The notes below the pieces were generated by a model that was not told the origin of the DNA, made no database searches, and saw only the letters and a program-made list of their open reading frames with translations. A stretch of DNA of 64,000 nt. Origin: Pomphorhynchus laevis (lineage: Eukaryota; Acanthocephala; Palaeacanthocephala; Echinorhynchida; Pomphorhynchidae). Shown here in pieces: positions 1 through 8,673 of this stretch (its first letter is position 1; each line of letters begins with the position of its first letter). The stretch is from contig WNNJ02001991.1 of NCBI GenBank assembly GCA_012934845.2, positions 60,526 through 124,525 of the forward strand. Reading direction: 5' to 3'. A program made the position numbers and the translations under genes.

Positions 1-631
1 CTGTCAATAAAAGCAGACAAGTCGAGTGATCGTCAGCAAACATTAAAATGACCGAAAAGTGAAATGTAGATATTAAATCAGTAGCTGATGAGTTCCACCA
101 ATACTAAAATACTGTTGTTTGCTTATAGATCGGTTTAAAGTAGCGTGCAGAATAAAAATAGTCATCAAAATTGATGCACGCTAGCTCACATCCAAAAGCA
201 TATAATTGCTCCTCGCATATATTTTTTATTTCACATAGATTTATGGCACTATCAAATCAATACAATCTGCAAATTATGAATTTGTAGATTTTATGAGAAA
301 ATATAAATATTAAAAAAATAGTCAATCATTTTAAAAACAATCATTTTTATAAAATTAAGAGTCAAATCTTAAAAAACCCTGATTATTTTAAAAACCCTGA
401 TAAACATGTTTTGACTTAAATTTCAATTTTTTGCTTATGTTTTGACTAAAATTTCAAATAAAACATTATTATTTTATTTTGAAACAATCGGATATCGGTA
501 AATTTTAAAGCAGCAATTTCAGTATATAATTATGCATAAGAAATTACCACAAAATATTAAAGAAAAAATATCTTAATTGCTAATATCGTGTCAAAAAATA
601 ATATATTTTATAAAAGTTTAAGAAAGTTTAA
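1..631. other. AT-rich stretch, no gene seen
   Basis: Strongly AT-rich sequence with homopolymer runs and no open frame resembling a known family. It ends where a leader shared with another LINE begins (position 632). Confidence 0.6.
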
Positions 632-679
632 AAAAGTTTGAGATCAAAAGTAAATACAATATATTAACATTGGATTACC

Positions 680-830
680 AACTACTTACAACTACTTACA
701 ACCACTTACCAACTACTTACAACTACTTACAACTACTTACAACTACTTACCAACTACTTACAAGTCCAGCTCATACAAGACTAACTAAATTGGTTTAATT
801 AACTACATTGGATTACCAACTACTTACAAA
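680..830 (+). repeat. 5' UTR minisatellite of LINE copy A
   Basis: Imperfect tandem repeats of about 10-11 bases around 'aactacttac', lying between the conserved LINE leader and ORF1. Two other LINEs here also carry short tandem repeats 5' of ORF1, each with a different unit. Confidence 0.85.
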
Positions 831-917
831 GAGAGAGCAAAGAGAGGTCATACAATAATTACAATATTGGACAATCAACGAGGAAATGGTAAAAAATCAA
901 CAAAGAAATCAGATCAG

Positions 918-2002
918 GGCATTTAAGTCTCCAGATAGAGTGCGTTAACGAATATTGTGATGTATGGACGACGGTCAGTGTTTTATCTAGTAAAAAAGAT
1001 ACATTCACTGATAAAAAATTCTTCTGCGGTTTCTGTTGTGCTGAGATGTTCAGTAAGTGTTCTTCGTCGTCGAAACTCACATCAACGAACAATGACACAA
1101 AGACCGCAGTGACCTCTGGAAATTCAGAAGCGGTGACTGATCGTAAATTGGATGTGCTCACTACCGATGATGCTGATGATGAGTGTCACATAATGTCTGG
1201 TAATCTACCGATGACTTATTTATCGTCACAGAATACATCTTGTTCAAGGAACAACGTTACTATATTGCGACATACCGATTCGGTATTTGAAGAGAGGTTA
1301 ATACAGAATATCGCCACGGCAAGTTCAGTACGGGTACATGAGAGTTCACGTGAATCCAACGAAACTCCTGACAATTTTTTAACCGATAAAAGAATAGAGG
1401 CTGAGATTTACAAACATAGACGAACTGAATCTTCAAATAGTGGGGATTTAAATTATGAACTGAGAAAGACTGTAACTTCATGCGATGCAATTGTTGATGA
1501 CGAGGGCAATTCCTCAGGCAAAGCAGCCAATATAAGAAAAGTAAGGATTCGGAATTACGACAGAAGTGTGAATGTTATTTTGAGTGGAATTGAAGAGTCG
1601 TGTATGATCACTTCCCAAGTAAGAGTTGATGAAGATGTTTCTCGTGTGCGTGCAGTATTTACCAGATTTCTTAAGGAAGATGATAAGAATGTAGCTATGA
1701 AGCTGCAAGTTCGGAGTTTGATTCGACTTGGGAAGCGTACAACAGAGAAACCTCGCTTATTGAAGGTCGTCTTGAGTTCTGCTGAACACGCTAAGATGTT
1801 GCTTCATCGTGGTTACCTCTTAAAAGATCCTACTATAAGAATACTGAGAGACATTAATTTTGATGAGCGTTTGAAATTAAGGAAGGCTCGCGAGGAGTTA
1901 CAGGGTAGAATAAGCAAAGGAGAGACGAATCTATGCATAAGAAATTTTCAAGTAGTTCGGTGGCGACCATCAGTACGTTGGATCCCGCTTCTCCCAAACT
2001 AG
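918..2002 (+). pseudogene. LINE ORF1 protein (copy A)
   Basis: Nucleic-acid-binding ORF1 protein of a CR1-like LINE. Near its start a Cys-rich module reads C-x5-C-DVWTT ... FCGFCC, the PHD-like finger seen in the other ORF1 copies of this window. A polar Ser/Thr/Asp-rich middle follows, then a C-terminal RNA-binding half with the pattern VILSGIEES ... IRLGKR ... PRLLKVVL ... ILRDINFDERLKLRKA. The clean open frame with a Met runs from 1046; the finger lies upstream in that frame but without its start codon, and the apparent start at about 886 is in another frame, so the N-terminus is shifted. The C-terminus (SKGETNLCIRNFQVVR) matches the other copies. Confidence 0.8.
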
Positions 2003-3398
2003 AGTATGGGTTTTATTCTGATTCCAATTTTGATGATTTAATTGATTTTTCTGAGGTATATGATAAAACTAGCAAAACCTTTACATCATCAGAGACTCCG
2101 CTTCATATTGGTTACTCGAACGTCTTCAATCTCAATTTCCTTTATTGCTCGACCATATTGCTGATAATCATTATGATATATTTTGTATTTCAGAATCTTG
2201 ATTACATAGTGGCATTTCTGATAATCTGTTTAATGTTGTAGGTTATAAGTTAATAAGAGCGGATCGCTTTCCTGGTATGCGAGGTGGAGGAGTTGTAGCA
2301 TTCGCTCGACACGATCTCTCAACATCAAATATATCATATCTTTGTGATTCTGAGTGGTCATATGAGTGTCTGTCTTTTACTGTTAATCATCAATTGTTAT
2401 ATTTAAATGTTTGTGTTGTTTATAGATCTCCATCTTTCACTTTGATAACAGATCGGCTTAAGGATTATTTATCTAATTTTTGTTCATCCCAACGATTTGT
2501 CCTTTTAGGTGACTTCAACCTTCCGAATGTAGATTGGAATATGAATGGGTATCAACCCTGCTCAGGCGTATCAAAACAATTTCGTGATTTATTTCTTGCT
2601 GACCTACTTTTAGTGCAACATTGTAGACAACCAACTCATGTCAACGGTGCTACTCTAGATCTTGTGTTTACAAGATGTACTGGAGATATCGACAGTATTG
2701 CGTATTATCCTCCTCTTGGTAACAGTGATCACTGTGTTCTCTCCGTTAAATTAGTGTCCAAGATCGTTTGTAGGTCAAAATTGAGTTATCCAAAACGAAA
2801 TTGGACTCGGGTGGATACCCAACATCTCTTAGCTAATTTCTATAACATTTTGTATCGTAGTTATAGGACTACTACTGTTCTAGATCTGCTAACCATTCTT
2901 TATGACGTTTTCTTAAATTTGTCAGATAAGTTCGCTCCAAAACGGAGAACTTTCATTAAGTCCACTCGCCCTCAGTGGTTTGATCATGAACTTCGTGCAG
3001 TGTTGAAACTGCGCAATGCCCTGTGGGCTACTACTCAAACCCATCCTGAAAACTTAGATAGGTATCGGTACGTGCGCAACCTCTTCAATAAATTGAAAAT
3101 ATATAAGCGAATAGCATTTGAAGATGGTATTGCAAATTGCATCGGGAATCAACCAAAGCGTTTTTGGTCATATGTGAAAGGTTCAAGGCTACTTCCCTCT
3201 AATATAGCATTCATTACTTCAGGTGAATATGTTTATTCTACTGAGTCTGAAATTGCTGAATGCCTAGCGGACAGCTTCCATTCTCCGTCGACTATTGTTT
3301 CGGATATTTACTCTTTAAAATGGTATCCCATTCACAATATTACTCAGAATCTCGTTAAGCCAATCAGTGCATCTGAAGTATTGCACCTACATAAATAA
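1933..3398 (+). pseudogene. LINE ORF2, endonuclease part (copy A)
   Basis: The frame opens at 1933, overlapping the ORF1 end by about 70 bases. After a ~60-residue leader the frame shifts (near 2110-2160); the endonuclease then reads IFCISESWL, GMRGGGVVAFARHD, LGDFNLPNVDWN and GNSDHCVLSV, the catalytic landmarks of APE-type LINE endonucleases. The linker domain (RPQWFDHELRAVLKLRNALW ... RFWSYVKGS) follows. The protein ends at EVLHLHK, before the reverse transcriptase. In a complete relative (8674-11640) ORF2 is 988 residues. Confidence 0.85.
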
Positions 3399-4440
3399 CC
3401 GAGGATTTTATGAGCCAGCGTTTTTCGTAGCTGGAGATGGGAAGTTTTGAATCGAGATAGGCTGCAGATCTTTAGGACATGTCACTGGCCTCTTATTCGC
3501 TATTTTGTACGGCTGACGTTAATGTATGCAATATCGGATGGAGAGGCTAAAAGCATTATGATAGCGACTTCTTTTTCTTTGATTGTCTGCTAAAAGCTTA
3601 CAGACAAGAATGGAGAGCGGTGTATGGGTTATGGAGGTTCTAAAAAGTGATCCCTGAAATTAAGGATATCAGTAACAGATAAATCCCTACTTTTGAATTC
3701 ACTTCAGGACGTGATTGGTTAGAGTAGAGGGAGTGGCTCCATTATTATGAAGAGATATTGACTTCTCTTAAACTTTTTCAAGGGCTATGTTATCAATCTA
3801 ACCCGATGCTATACCTTTCCAGCAGACAAACTTATCCTTCTTGAATATCTTCTAAAAGGAAGACTGATAAGAATTAAGGCAGGCGACGCTCACCCTATCT
3901 CTGTCCAGCTGAAGCATATACTTAAAAATCCATCATTTGTTCAAGAGAGTCATTGGAAGCAATCACAAAGATTAGGAAGGTATAGCATTTGGGCTAGGAC
4001 CTTAAGTTTTGTGGATTTGGATTGAAAATGCGACCTTTATAGGTAGTCAAGAGAATTCGGTAACTTGCGAAGAGAGGTATAAATTAAATCGGCTCAAACT
4101 CGCACTTCCTACAACAGGGAAATGTCCAATAGCTGCATGGAAGATTGTCACTCTCCTTCTTATCATAAACGTATCTTCCTCCAACCGCCAAAGAATTAGG
4201 CGCGAAATAGACAGTTGTTATCGCGATTGCTTAATACAAAAATGCTTTAACATCCACTTTTCATGAAGTGGGATGATATCGAGGAGATAATTAGTTGTTG
4301 TACAATTAAAGGTCGGGAACGGTAGTTTATGCATAAGGTAATCGTTCCTGGCTGTGAGGAGTGCTGCTTTAATTCAACGACCATTTATGCCATTGAAGTC
4401 ATCAAGTGACATGTCAAAACCGCTAACTAATATACAAACC
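3399..4440 (+). other. Unidentified decayed coding remnant
   Basis: Less AT-rich than its surroundings, with broken open stretches. One reads about 80 residues at 3780-4025 (for example FPADKLILLEYLLKGRLIRI and SHWKQSQRLGRYSIWARTL). Another spans 4009-4266 (85 residues). An earlier piece near 3430-3560 includes RTCHWPLIRYFVRLTLMYAI. I recognise no family. It follows the truncated LINE and precedes the foldback/hepadna-like cluster, so it may be the remains of a neighbouring element. Confidence 0.35.
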
Positions 4441-4466
4441 AGGAGGTTCCGATAAAAATGCGAGTA

Positions 4467-4580
<114 letters not shown>

Positions 4581-4697
4581 ACGGCATTTTCTAATCGGTG
4601 TGACTCAGGATTGATAAAATCAATTCTTTCCATATATAAATGTAGATATTAACTAACCGAGCCAAATCAAAATGACAAAATGTATATTTTTTAAAGC

Positions 4698-4719
4698 TTT
4701 CGGCGTGAGCCTTCTTCAG
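4698..4719 (-). ncRNA. Hammerhead-like ribozyme core (left arm)
   Basis: Reverse-complement copy of the motif in the right arm, with core and stem II intact. Confidence 0.55.
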
Positions 4720-4750
4720 TAATTTACTAATCTAAAACTTTAGTAAATTA

Positions 4751-4772
4751 CTGAAGAAGGCTCACGCCGAAA
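4751..4772 (+). ncRNA. Hammerhead-like ribozyme core (right arm)
   Basis: CTGAAGA at 4751-4757; stem II 4759-4761 with 4766-4768; loop TCAC; GAAA at 4769-4772. Core positions fit the consensus. Stems I and III and the cleavage site were not convincingly placed by eye, so activity is unproven. Confidence 0.55.
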
Positions 4773-4831
4773 GCTTTAAAAAATATACATTTTGTCATTT
4801 TGTTTTTGATTTGGCTCGGTTAGTTAATATC

Positions 4832-4835
<4 letters not shown>

Positions 4836-4909
<74 letters not shown>
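4836..4909. repeat. (TA)n microsatellite
   Basis: About 74 bases of TA separating the foldback from the left inverted repeat of the RT element. Confidence 0.95.
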
Positions 4910-4911
<2 letters not shown>

Positions 4912-4984
4912 CATAAGAGTTTCGTTTGAATCGGTATTGCTCGAGATTGCGAATAGCAATTCTTTTTAATAGCTGCTGCTTTTT

Positions 4985-5075
4985 CTTGAAAAATACTTCT
5001 TCTACCTTCGCTGTCAGACGAAGTGGCATCGCGAGTGATTCTGAGTAGATGCAATCGACACGGAAGACACGTAGC
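4985..5075 (+). repeat. Terminal inverted repeat, left
   Basis: Reverse complement of about 7095-7190 with few mismatches, including the segments gctgtcagacgaagtggcat and gattctgagtagatgcaatc. The gene's first Met (5023) lies inside the repeat. Confidence 0.85.
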
Positions 5076-7080
5076 AATTGATACATTGCTTGGGACGGGT
5101 TCAGACTTAGATGATCATCTAACTGAATCGGCGCTCACTTTGCCGGACGCCAATGATGAGCCCTATGCCTATGTCCTAGTAATGGACACCCAAGAAAGGA
5201 TCCAATTGGATTACGAGTACTGGGAAGAAGAGGCTTTATATAGGGCTTATCAGCCTAGGGTACATAACGTGTATCCTACGCAATCTCGAAGGGCAGCTCA
5301 AGATTTACTTCTTGACTGGGCATTTGAAACTTTCGAGCGGCAGAGCAGTAGGGGTACTGAGCATGATAGAAGTCAACTCCCTATAGCTCATTTCCCTGAT
5401 GAAACTGTCAGGAATCTGATACATCACTCTACAGGCAGTGACCCTGGGATGATGCACGCAATATTCTCGGTGATCCCTGATTTATTCAGGCCACCAATAA
5501 GATATATTGTAAATCAGATATCAGGAGAGGACGTGTATGCAGTTCTTCAACAGAATCGCATACAATTGATGAAGGGTCATCTGACCGTCAACGAGTATCT
5601 AAACATACTTGGTCAACAAGAACCGACATCAATAGTCCTGGCGCACCAAGACATGTTCATTGAACGTGAATTGGAAGACATCGATCTTGGATCGTTGTTA
5701 GGAGAGATTGTTCGGATACTATCAACATCGTACCAACGTCATCCTGAGGTATCTGATGTGGCTGACATCCCTCGACTTTTAGAACAAAGTCAGGCACCAA
5801 GACATGTGCGTTCAATATTCCGTAACGGGGTAAGAATTGAAACCATGCCGGTGAGTTGGCGTCGTTGGCATTCTAATGTGAGCCTTGCGCTCACGAAAGC
5901 CATTCGATATCACATCAAGAAGGGTATAATAGCTCCTTTACCAAAAAGGACTAAACCTCAATACTGCTCTAGGGTCTTCTTGATTCCCAAGAAAGATACC
6001 TATAGGCTAATATATGACGGGCGGATATGGGATGGGTGTAAAACCCCAGATTTCTATCTGCCTTCCATATATCAGGTCTTGAATAGAGAGCATATTGTAT
6101 GCAAGGATTGGTATATTAAAATTGATTTCAAATCAATGTTTTACCAAATCCCTCTATGCCCTTCTGATTGGCTTAAAACGGCATTTGAATACAATGGTAA
6201 CTACTACCATTACAAAGTCGTGCCTTTCGGAATACCTTGGGGCCCCTTTTGGGCGCAAATGATTGGCAACGCCATCACACATTTCGCTCGAAAACAAGGG
6301 GTAGAAGCCTGGACTCATATTGATGATATGATCCTATTGCACAACTCTAAATCAGTTCTTATGATAGATGTGCGGAAGCTTCTTGCTCTCTGCAAAAGTG
6401 GAAATCTGTCTCTAAATCTAGAGAAGAGCATTCTTAGACCTCGCAGGAAAATAACTTTCTTAGGAGGTACTTGGACGACAGACGGTGTCGAAATCACCTC
6501 GGATGCGTTATCACGCTTTAGGGCGGCGGTGGCGTATCTAAGAATTTTGAAATCACCAGTCTCAAGTCGCCAAGGAATGCGTCTGAGGGGCCTGATAAAT
6601 TACTATCTGCCCTTCTTTTCCACTGCGCACAAGCTCCTTTACCAGGATGAGCCTTGGCAGTCCTGGTTTTTGGAGTGGCTTATTGATAAGGAGCCCCTGA
6701 TCTTACCTAAACAACATAAGGCTTGCCGTGAAAAAATCTTCGTGGATGCCACCCAATCTCAAATTGGGATTGTTGGTTTAGAAGGGAAGATACATACATA
6801 TGAATTACCATATGAAATTCCGATATTTGAGGCTGAACTGCTAGCCGCCTGGTGTGGTCATCAACTATACCCAGACGCAGAAATATATACCGATAATAAA
6901 GGTGTATACTATTCAGTCCTCAAAGGGAGAGCGAAAACGGTTCCCATGGGGAATCTTTTCTTGCAGGAACTGCACGGAACTCCTATACAATGGATTCCAA
7001 CGGATAAAAATCCGGCAGATATTCCTAGTCGTTGGTATCTACCGCGACTCTCTCCTTTTGCTTGTTTCTACATCTTCTGA
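5023..7080 (+). CDS. Hepadna-like reverse transcriptase-RNase H polyprotein
   Basis: 685-residue uninterrupted frame. Residues 1-270 have no recognised domain and are acidic early on. The RT spans about 295-500: palm motif YIKIDFKSMFYQIPL with Asp368, then PFGIPWGPFWAQ, then WTHIDDM, where IDD replaces the usual YxDD. A thumb/connection follows (YLRILKSPVSSRQGMRLRGL). The RNase H spans about 570-672, with FVDAT (Asp575), EAELLAAW (Glu603/605), YTDN (Asp624) and KNPADIPSR (Asp666). This RNase H layout closely follows my memory of the hepatitis B polymerase (FADAT, TAELLAA, TDN, NPADDPSR). The Met at 5023 is the first in frame but sits inside the inverted repeat. No hepadnaviral terminal-protein domain was recognised. 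Confidence 0.8.
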   Translation: MASRVILSRCNRHGRHVAIDTLLGTGSDLDDHLTESALTLPDANDEPYAYVLVMDTQERIQLDYEYWEEEALYRAYQPRVHNVYPTQSRRAAQDLLLDWAFETFERQSSRGTEHDRSQLPIAHFPDETVRNLIHHSTGSDPGMMHAIFSVIPDLFRPPIRYIVNQISGEDVYAVLQQNRIQLMKGHLTVNEYLNILGQQEPTSIVLAHQDMFIERELEDIDLGSLLGEIVRILSTSYQRHPEVSDVADIPRLLEQSQAPRHVRSIFRNGVRIETMPVSWRRWHSNVSLALTKAIRYHIKKGIIAPLPKRTKPQYCSRVFLIPKKDTYRLIYDGRIWDGCKTPDFYLPSIYQVLNREHIVCKDWYIKIDFKSMFYQIPLCPSDWLKTAFEYNGNYYHYKVVPFGIPWGPFWAQMIGNAITHFARKQGVEAWTHIDDMILLHNSKSVLMIDVRKLLALCKSGNLSLNLEKSILRPRRKITFLGGTWTTDGVEITSDALSRFRAAVAYLRILKSPVSSRQGMRLRGLINYYLPFFSTAHKLLYQDEPWQSWFLEWLIDKEPLILPKQHKACREKIFVDATQSQIGIVGLEGKIHTYELPYEIPIFEAELLAAWCGHQLYPDAEIYTDNKGVYYSVLKGRAKTVPMGNLFLQELHGTPIQWIPTDKNPADIPSRWYLPRLSPFACFYIF

Positions 7081-7094
7081 CATCACAGCTAATT

Positions 7095-7190
7095 CCCACA
7101 TAGCTACGTGTCTTCCGTGTCGATTGCATCTACTCAGAATCACACGCGATGCCACTTCGTCTGACAGCGAAGGCAGAAGTATTTTTCAAG
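7095..7190 (-). repeat. Terminal inverted repeat, right
   Basis: Inverted partner of 4985-5075. It begins just after the stop codon at 7080. Confidence 0.85.
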
Positions 7191-7246
7191 AAAAATATGC
7201 TCGATTCGAACACTTACTTATATATATATATATGTTACGGCACTAT

Positions 7247-7552
7247 TATATATAATAGTATTGCACGGATGTGCTGAGTATACAACGGTCCAAGATTTCT
7301 TACGAAATACGGCATTTATACTAAATGGTGTTGCTAGATAGACTGGACTTTGAACGACTTTCAGTCACCATGTCACTTCTAGACGACCAATGAGTACCCG
7401 GCAACACTCATCAGTAGAATGAAGTACTCACTGGCCGTTTCGGTTGCCTGTGTGACATTGTGAATAAAGGCGTTTCCGACACTTTGCTTAATTGTCTGAG
7501 GCTTACGCTCTTAATCAGATCGAATTGCTGTGCGGACCATCCTCCGATAGAA
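7247..7552 (-). repeat. Solitary monomer of the 380-bp satellite
   Basis: About 300 bases matching, in reverse orientation, the tandem array at 59,490-61,690: shared segments include tttcttacgaaatacggcat, gtacccggcaacactcatca and tgctgtgcggaccatcc. It lacks the 17-18 base segment present in most array units and so resembles the first array unit. It directly follows the right inverted repeat of the hepadna-like element after a short TA run. Confidence 0.85.
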
Positions 7553-7822
7553 CGATCTCCGGTAGATCGAACACTGCTTATTCGAAGCGAGCAGAGAAGG
7601 TAATTTTCTTTTGATTTGCGATTAAAAGAGCGATTGTATGCTGGCGACTCCTTAACTCTTCTCTTGCTGAATCATAAAAGGAACACATTTGCTGAGACGC
7701 ATTATAGTCATTACGGTGGGTGAAGTTGTGTCCGATATTCCGATGCCTTCAATGTTGATGAGGCTTGTTAGAACTATTTTCATCGACGCAGTCAATGTTG
7801 ACATCGACGCAGTCCTTTATTT

Positions 7823-8045
7823 CTTATTCTGATACAATGTCTGTTATTTATTAGTCAATTCATAAAAATGACTTTTATTTTAAATTTCAATTTTTTATTT
7901 TAACTTGATTTAAATTATAAAAAATCTTTGATAATTTATTTTATTATTTAATTATTAAATTTTGATTTAGCATTATTATGTTTTGTTTATTTTATAATTA
8001 TATTAAATACGTAGACTCAGTTAGCTGATTTGATTTAATATATAA
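7823..8045 (+). repeat. Dispersed AT-rich repeat R1
   Basis: About 220 bases, from cttattctgatacaatgtct to gactcagttagctgattt. Full or partial copies occur at 46,303-46,440, 46,724-46,945, 56,030-56,245, 56,512-56,612 and 57,665-57,860. Two copies flank a Penelope-like RT. Confidence 0.85.
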
Positions 8046-8233
8046 TATTTTTGTTATAAGACATTACGTGACATACGGATGTATGTCATTATTTAGAAAA
8101 TAAATTATTATTTTTTCTTCTTTTTATGTTTGCTTTTTTATTAAAATGGACTGTCCTTAAACGTCTTTAAATACCGTTTACTCTTAATATTTCTTATTTA
8201 TCTTTCAATTTATAATTTAATTTTTATATTAAT

Positions 8234-8304
8234 GGTTATAAACAATGATCAATGAGGCTTTATTGTACAATCTAAAAAACAGATTAATGCTAGTATTTAT
8301 CACA
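8234..8304 (-). repeat. 3' LTR of the Gypsy fossil
   Basis: Read on the minus strand it starts TGTGATAAATACTA and carries an AATAAA signal. A purine tract (GGGGGAAGA) lies just inside it, as expected for a polypurine tract. Confidence 0.8.
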
Positions 8305-8584
8305 ATCTTCCCCCGTTACATAGTCTTCAAGATACTTGGGCTTGTGTCTTTCACGGGTGGAATAGCTTCGACAATGTTTGTTTTCTATTTCAACAACTTG
8401 GACATCTGAATTGTTAATTGCTAGATCCGGATCTTCTGAAATAGACGAGGGTGTAAAAACATTATTGTCTTGTAGCTCAACAGTTTCCGTAGGATCATTT
8501 GAATCTGGCAAGTATGCATTATCCTGCGGTAGGGTTGTGAGATGTCTTGTAGAAATGTTAGTTATTCGTCCACTATCGAACTGA
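8290..8584 (-). pseudogene. Gypsy pol C-terminal tail (fossil)
   Basis: A 73-residue open stretch ending YSTRERHKPKYLEDYV, typical of the basic tail at the end of Gypsy polyproteins. It is cut off from the integrase by the inserted LINE. Confidence 0.65.
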
Positions 8585-8673
8585 ACTGTAGCGTATTATT
8601 ATTATTATACATTCAACAACATACGAGCATTAGCTCAAATAGCTGGCTCACAATAAGTTTGTAAATAAATTAA

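Larger units (their letters stand above)
632..3398 (+). mobile_element. CR1-like LINE (copy A), decayed, RT lost
   Basis: Non-LTR retrotransposon remnant in the order 5' leader, short tandem repeats, ORF1, apurinic endonuclease. The leader at 632-670 is nearly identical to the one at 18,461-18,500 ahead of another LINE. Coding sequence stops at 3398, just as the linker towards the reverse transcriptase begins, so the RT and 3' end are missing. ORF1 and ORF2 both carry frameshifts. The CR1/L2-like placement rests on the endonuclease motifs and on a PHD-like cysteine cluster in ORF1; I cannot choose the exact clade. Confidence 0.85.
4641..4835. repeat. Foldback element, two ~90-bp inverted arms with hammerhead-like cores
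   Basis: The left arm (4641-4730) and right arm (4741-4835) are near-perfect reverse complements with a ~10-base spacer. Each arm holds the pattern CTGAAGA, short stem GGC/GCC with loop TCAC, then GAAA, which matches the conserved core (CUGANGA ... GAAA) and stem II of a hammerhead ribozyme. (TA)n tracts border both sides. Penelope-like elements are known to carry such ribozymes in their repeats; assignment to that family is inference. Confidence 0.8.
4911..7220 (+). mobile_element. Hepadna-like RT-RNase H element with terminal inverted repeats
   Basis: A single long gene bounded by inverted repeats. Left arm, about 4911-5075; right arm, about 7095-7220. They share a near-identical ~95-base core (left 4985-5075) and a looser outer part that is shorter on the right. 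TA tracts lie outside both ends. The polymerase looks whole, with no evident break. No capsid, envelope, integrase or tyrosine recombinase gene is visible. The RNase H domain ends with the hepadnavirus-style NPADxPSR motif, so the affinity appears to be with hepadnavirus-like reverse transcriptases rather than classical LTR elements. Hepadna-like insect retroelements have been reported (recalled, not checked). An undecayed frame suggests a fairly young insertion. Confidence 0.7.

Noticed and set aside
1260-1708. Minus-strand open stretches opposite LINE ORF1
   Set aside because: Shadow frames of the plus-strand ORF1.
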